NCBI GenBank assembly: GCA_027297485.1
Contig: JAPUHZ010000041.1
Span: 1-6,514, forward strand
Direction of reading: 5' to 3'
Origin: Deltaproteobacteria bacterium
GTDB taxonomy: Bacteria; Desulfobacterota_B; Binatia; UBA9968
Length of the DNA: 6,514 bases
The position numbers and the translations under genes were made by a program. Shown in pieces: positions 6,312-6,514 of this stretch. Under the pieces are notes generated by a model. It was not told the DNA's origin. It did not search any database and saw nothing but the letters and a program-made list of their open reading frames with translations. Numbering within the stretch: position 1 is the stretch's first letter; each line of letters starts with the position of its first letter.

Positions 6312-6514
6312 ATTTGAGCGCAAGTGTTATTCACCTATGCGAGCCTGACCCGGTTCTCTTGGAGTAATTCAACCTAATACAAACGTATTTAAATTTGTTA
6401 CATTGAGGCTATTCCGAGGGGAAGGAGACTGAAGGACGAGGGAACCGAACGTGAGGCTTGGTGCAGGCCCAAACGGTAGGAATAATCACGTGAAGGGGTA
6501 GGGGTGGCGGCCCT

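Larger units (their letters stand above)
5861..6514. other. Non-coding stretch with several small hairpins
   Basis: I find no supportable gene in these 650 bases; all frames are broken by frequent stops. The stretch is A/T-richer than the genes to its left up to about 6240. It contains the hairpins and the inverted repeat pair listed separately, and turns purine-rich after about 6414. No tRNA, rRNA, tmRNA or RNase P pattern is recognisable. Confidence 0.6.

Noticed and set aside
6281..6320. tRNA-like D-arm on the minus strand (AGCCTCAGTTGGCTAG)
   Set aside because: There is no matching anticodon arm, no T-arm with GGTTCRANNCC, and no acceptor stem at the right distances.
6398..6514. Minus-strand frame open from the right edge to a TAA near 6398
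   Set aside because: Its 38 codons show no recognisable pattern and are rich in Ser and Pro, as expected from a purine-rich opposite strand.

Overview
The window looks like a stretch of bacterial chromosome, probably a contig from an uncultured soil, sediment or groundwater lineage. Several traits point to a Desulfobacterota, NC10 or Tectomicrobia-like bacterium: a ThiI without a rhodanese domain, a MocA-like nucleotidyltransferase abutting a cytoplasmic binding-protein-like gene of the 4,5-dihydroxyphthalate decarboxylase family, and a cupin/SnoaL-like pair. This assignment is inference from family flavour only. No rRNA, tRNA, CRISPR array or phage gene is visible.

Left part (1-874, minus strand): a tight operon of three genes. 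A 108-aa cupin is followed 11 nt later by a SnoaL/NTF2-like protein whose frame is broken at a run of nine G (336-344). Nine nt after its stop, the first 12 codons of another gene run off the window edge. A promoter-like element sits upstream of the cupin. Divergent from this operon is thiI (904-2070, plus strand), a complete tRNA 4-thiouridine synthetase of the short type.

Middle (2142-3726, minus strand): zwf, glucose-6-phosphate dehydrogenase, convergent with thiI. It is intact except for one in-frame TAA that replaces the serine codon of the GASGDL nucleotide-binding motif. It is visibly richer in G+C than its neighbours. Its best promoter leaves almost no 5' leader.

Right part (3840-5493, minus strand): a two-gene operon. 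A MobA/MocA-family nucleotidyltransferase has a stop codon that directly abuts the ATG of the binding-protein-like gene. Upstream of it lie a promoter-like element, a small dyad, a decayed N-terminal fragment of an IS110-type transposase on the plus strand, and a previously unmarked 36-codon membrane-peptide gene with a strong Shine-Dalgarno sequence (5750-5860, minus strand).

The final 650 bases hold no gene that I can support. They contain several short hairpins, a 13-bp inverted repeat pair enclosing 114 bases, and a purine-rich tail. I see no convincing new defence or mobile system. The best leads are the two single-site gene lesions (zwf and the SnoaL-like gene), the membrane peptide, and the structured non-coding segment.
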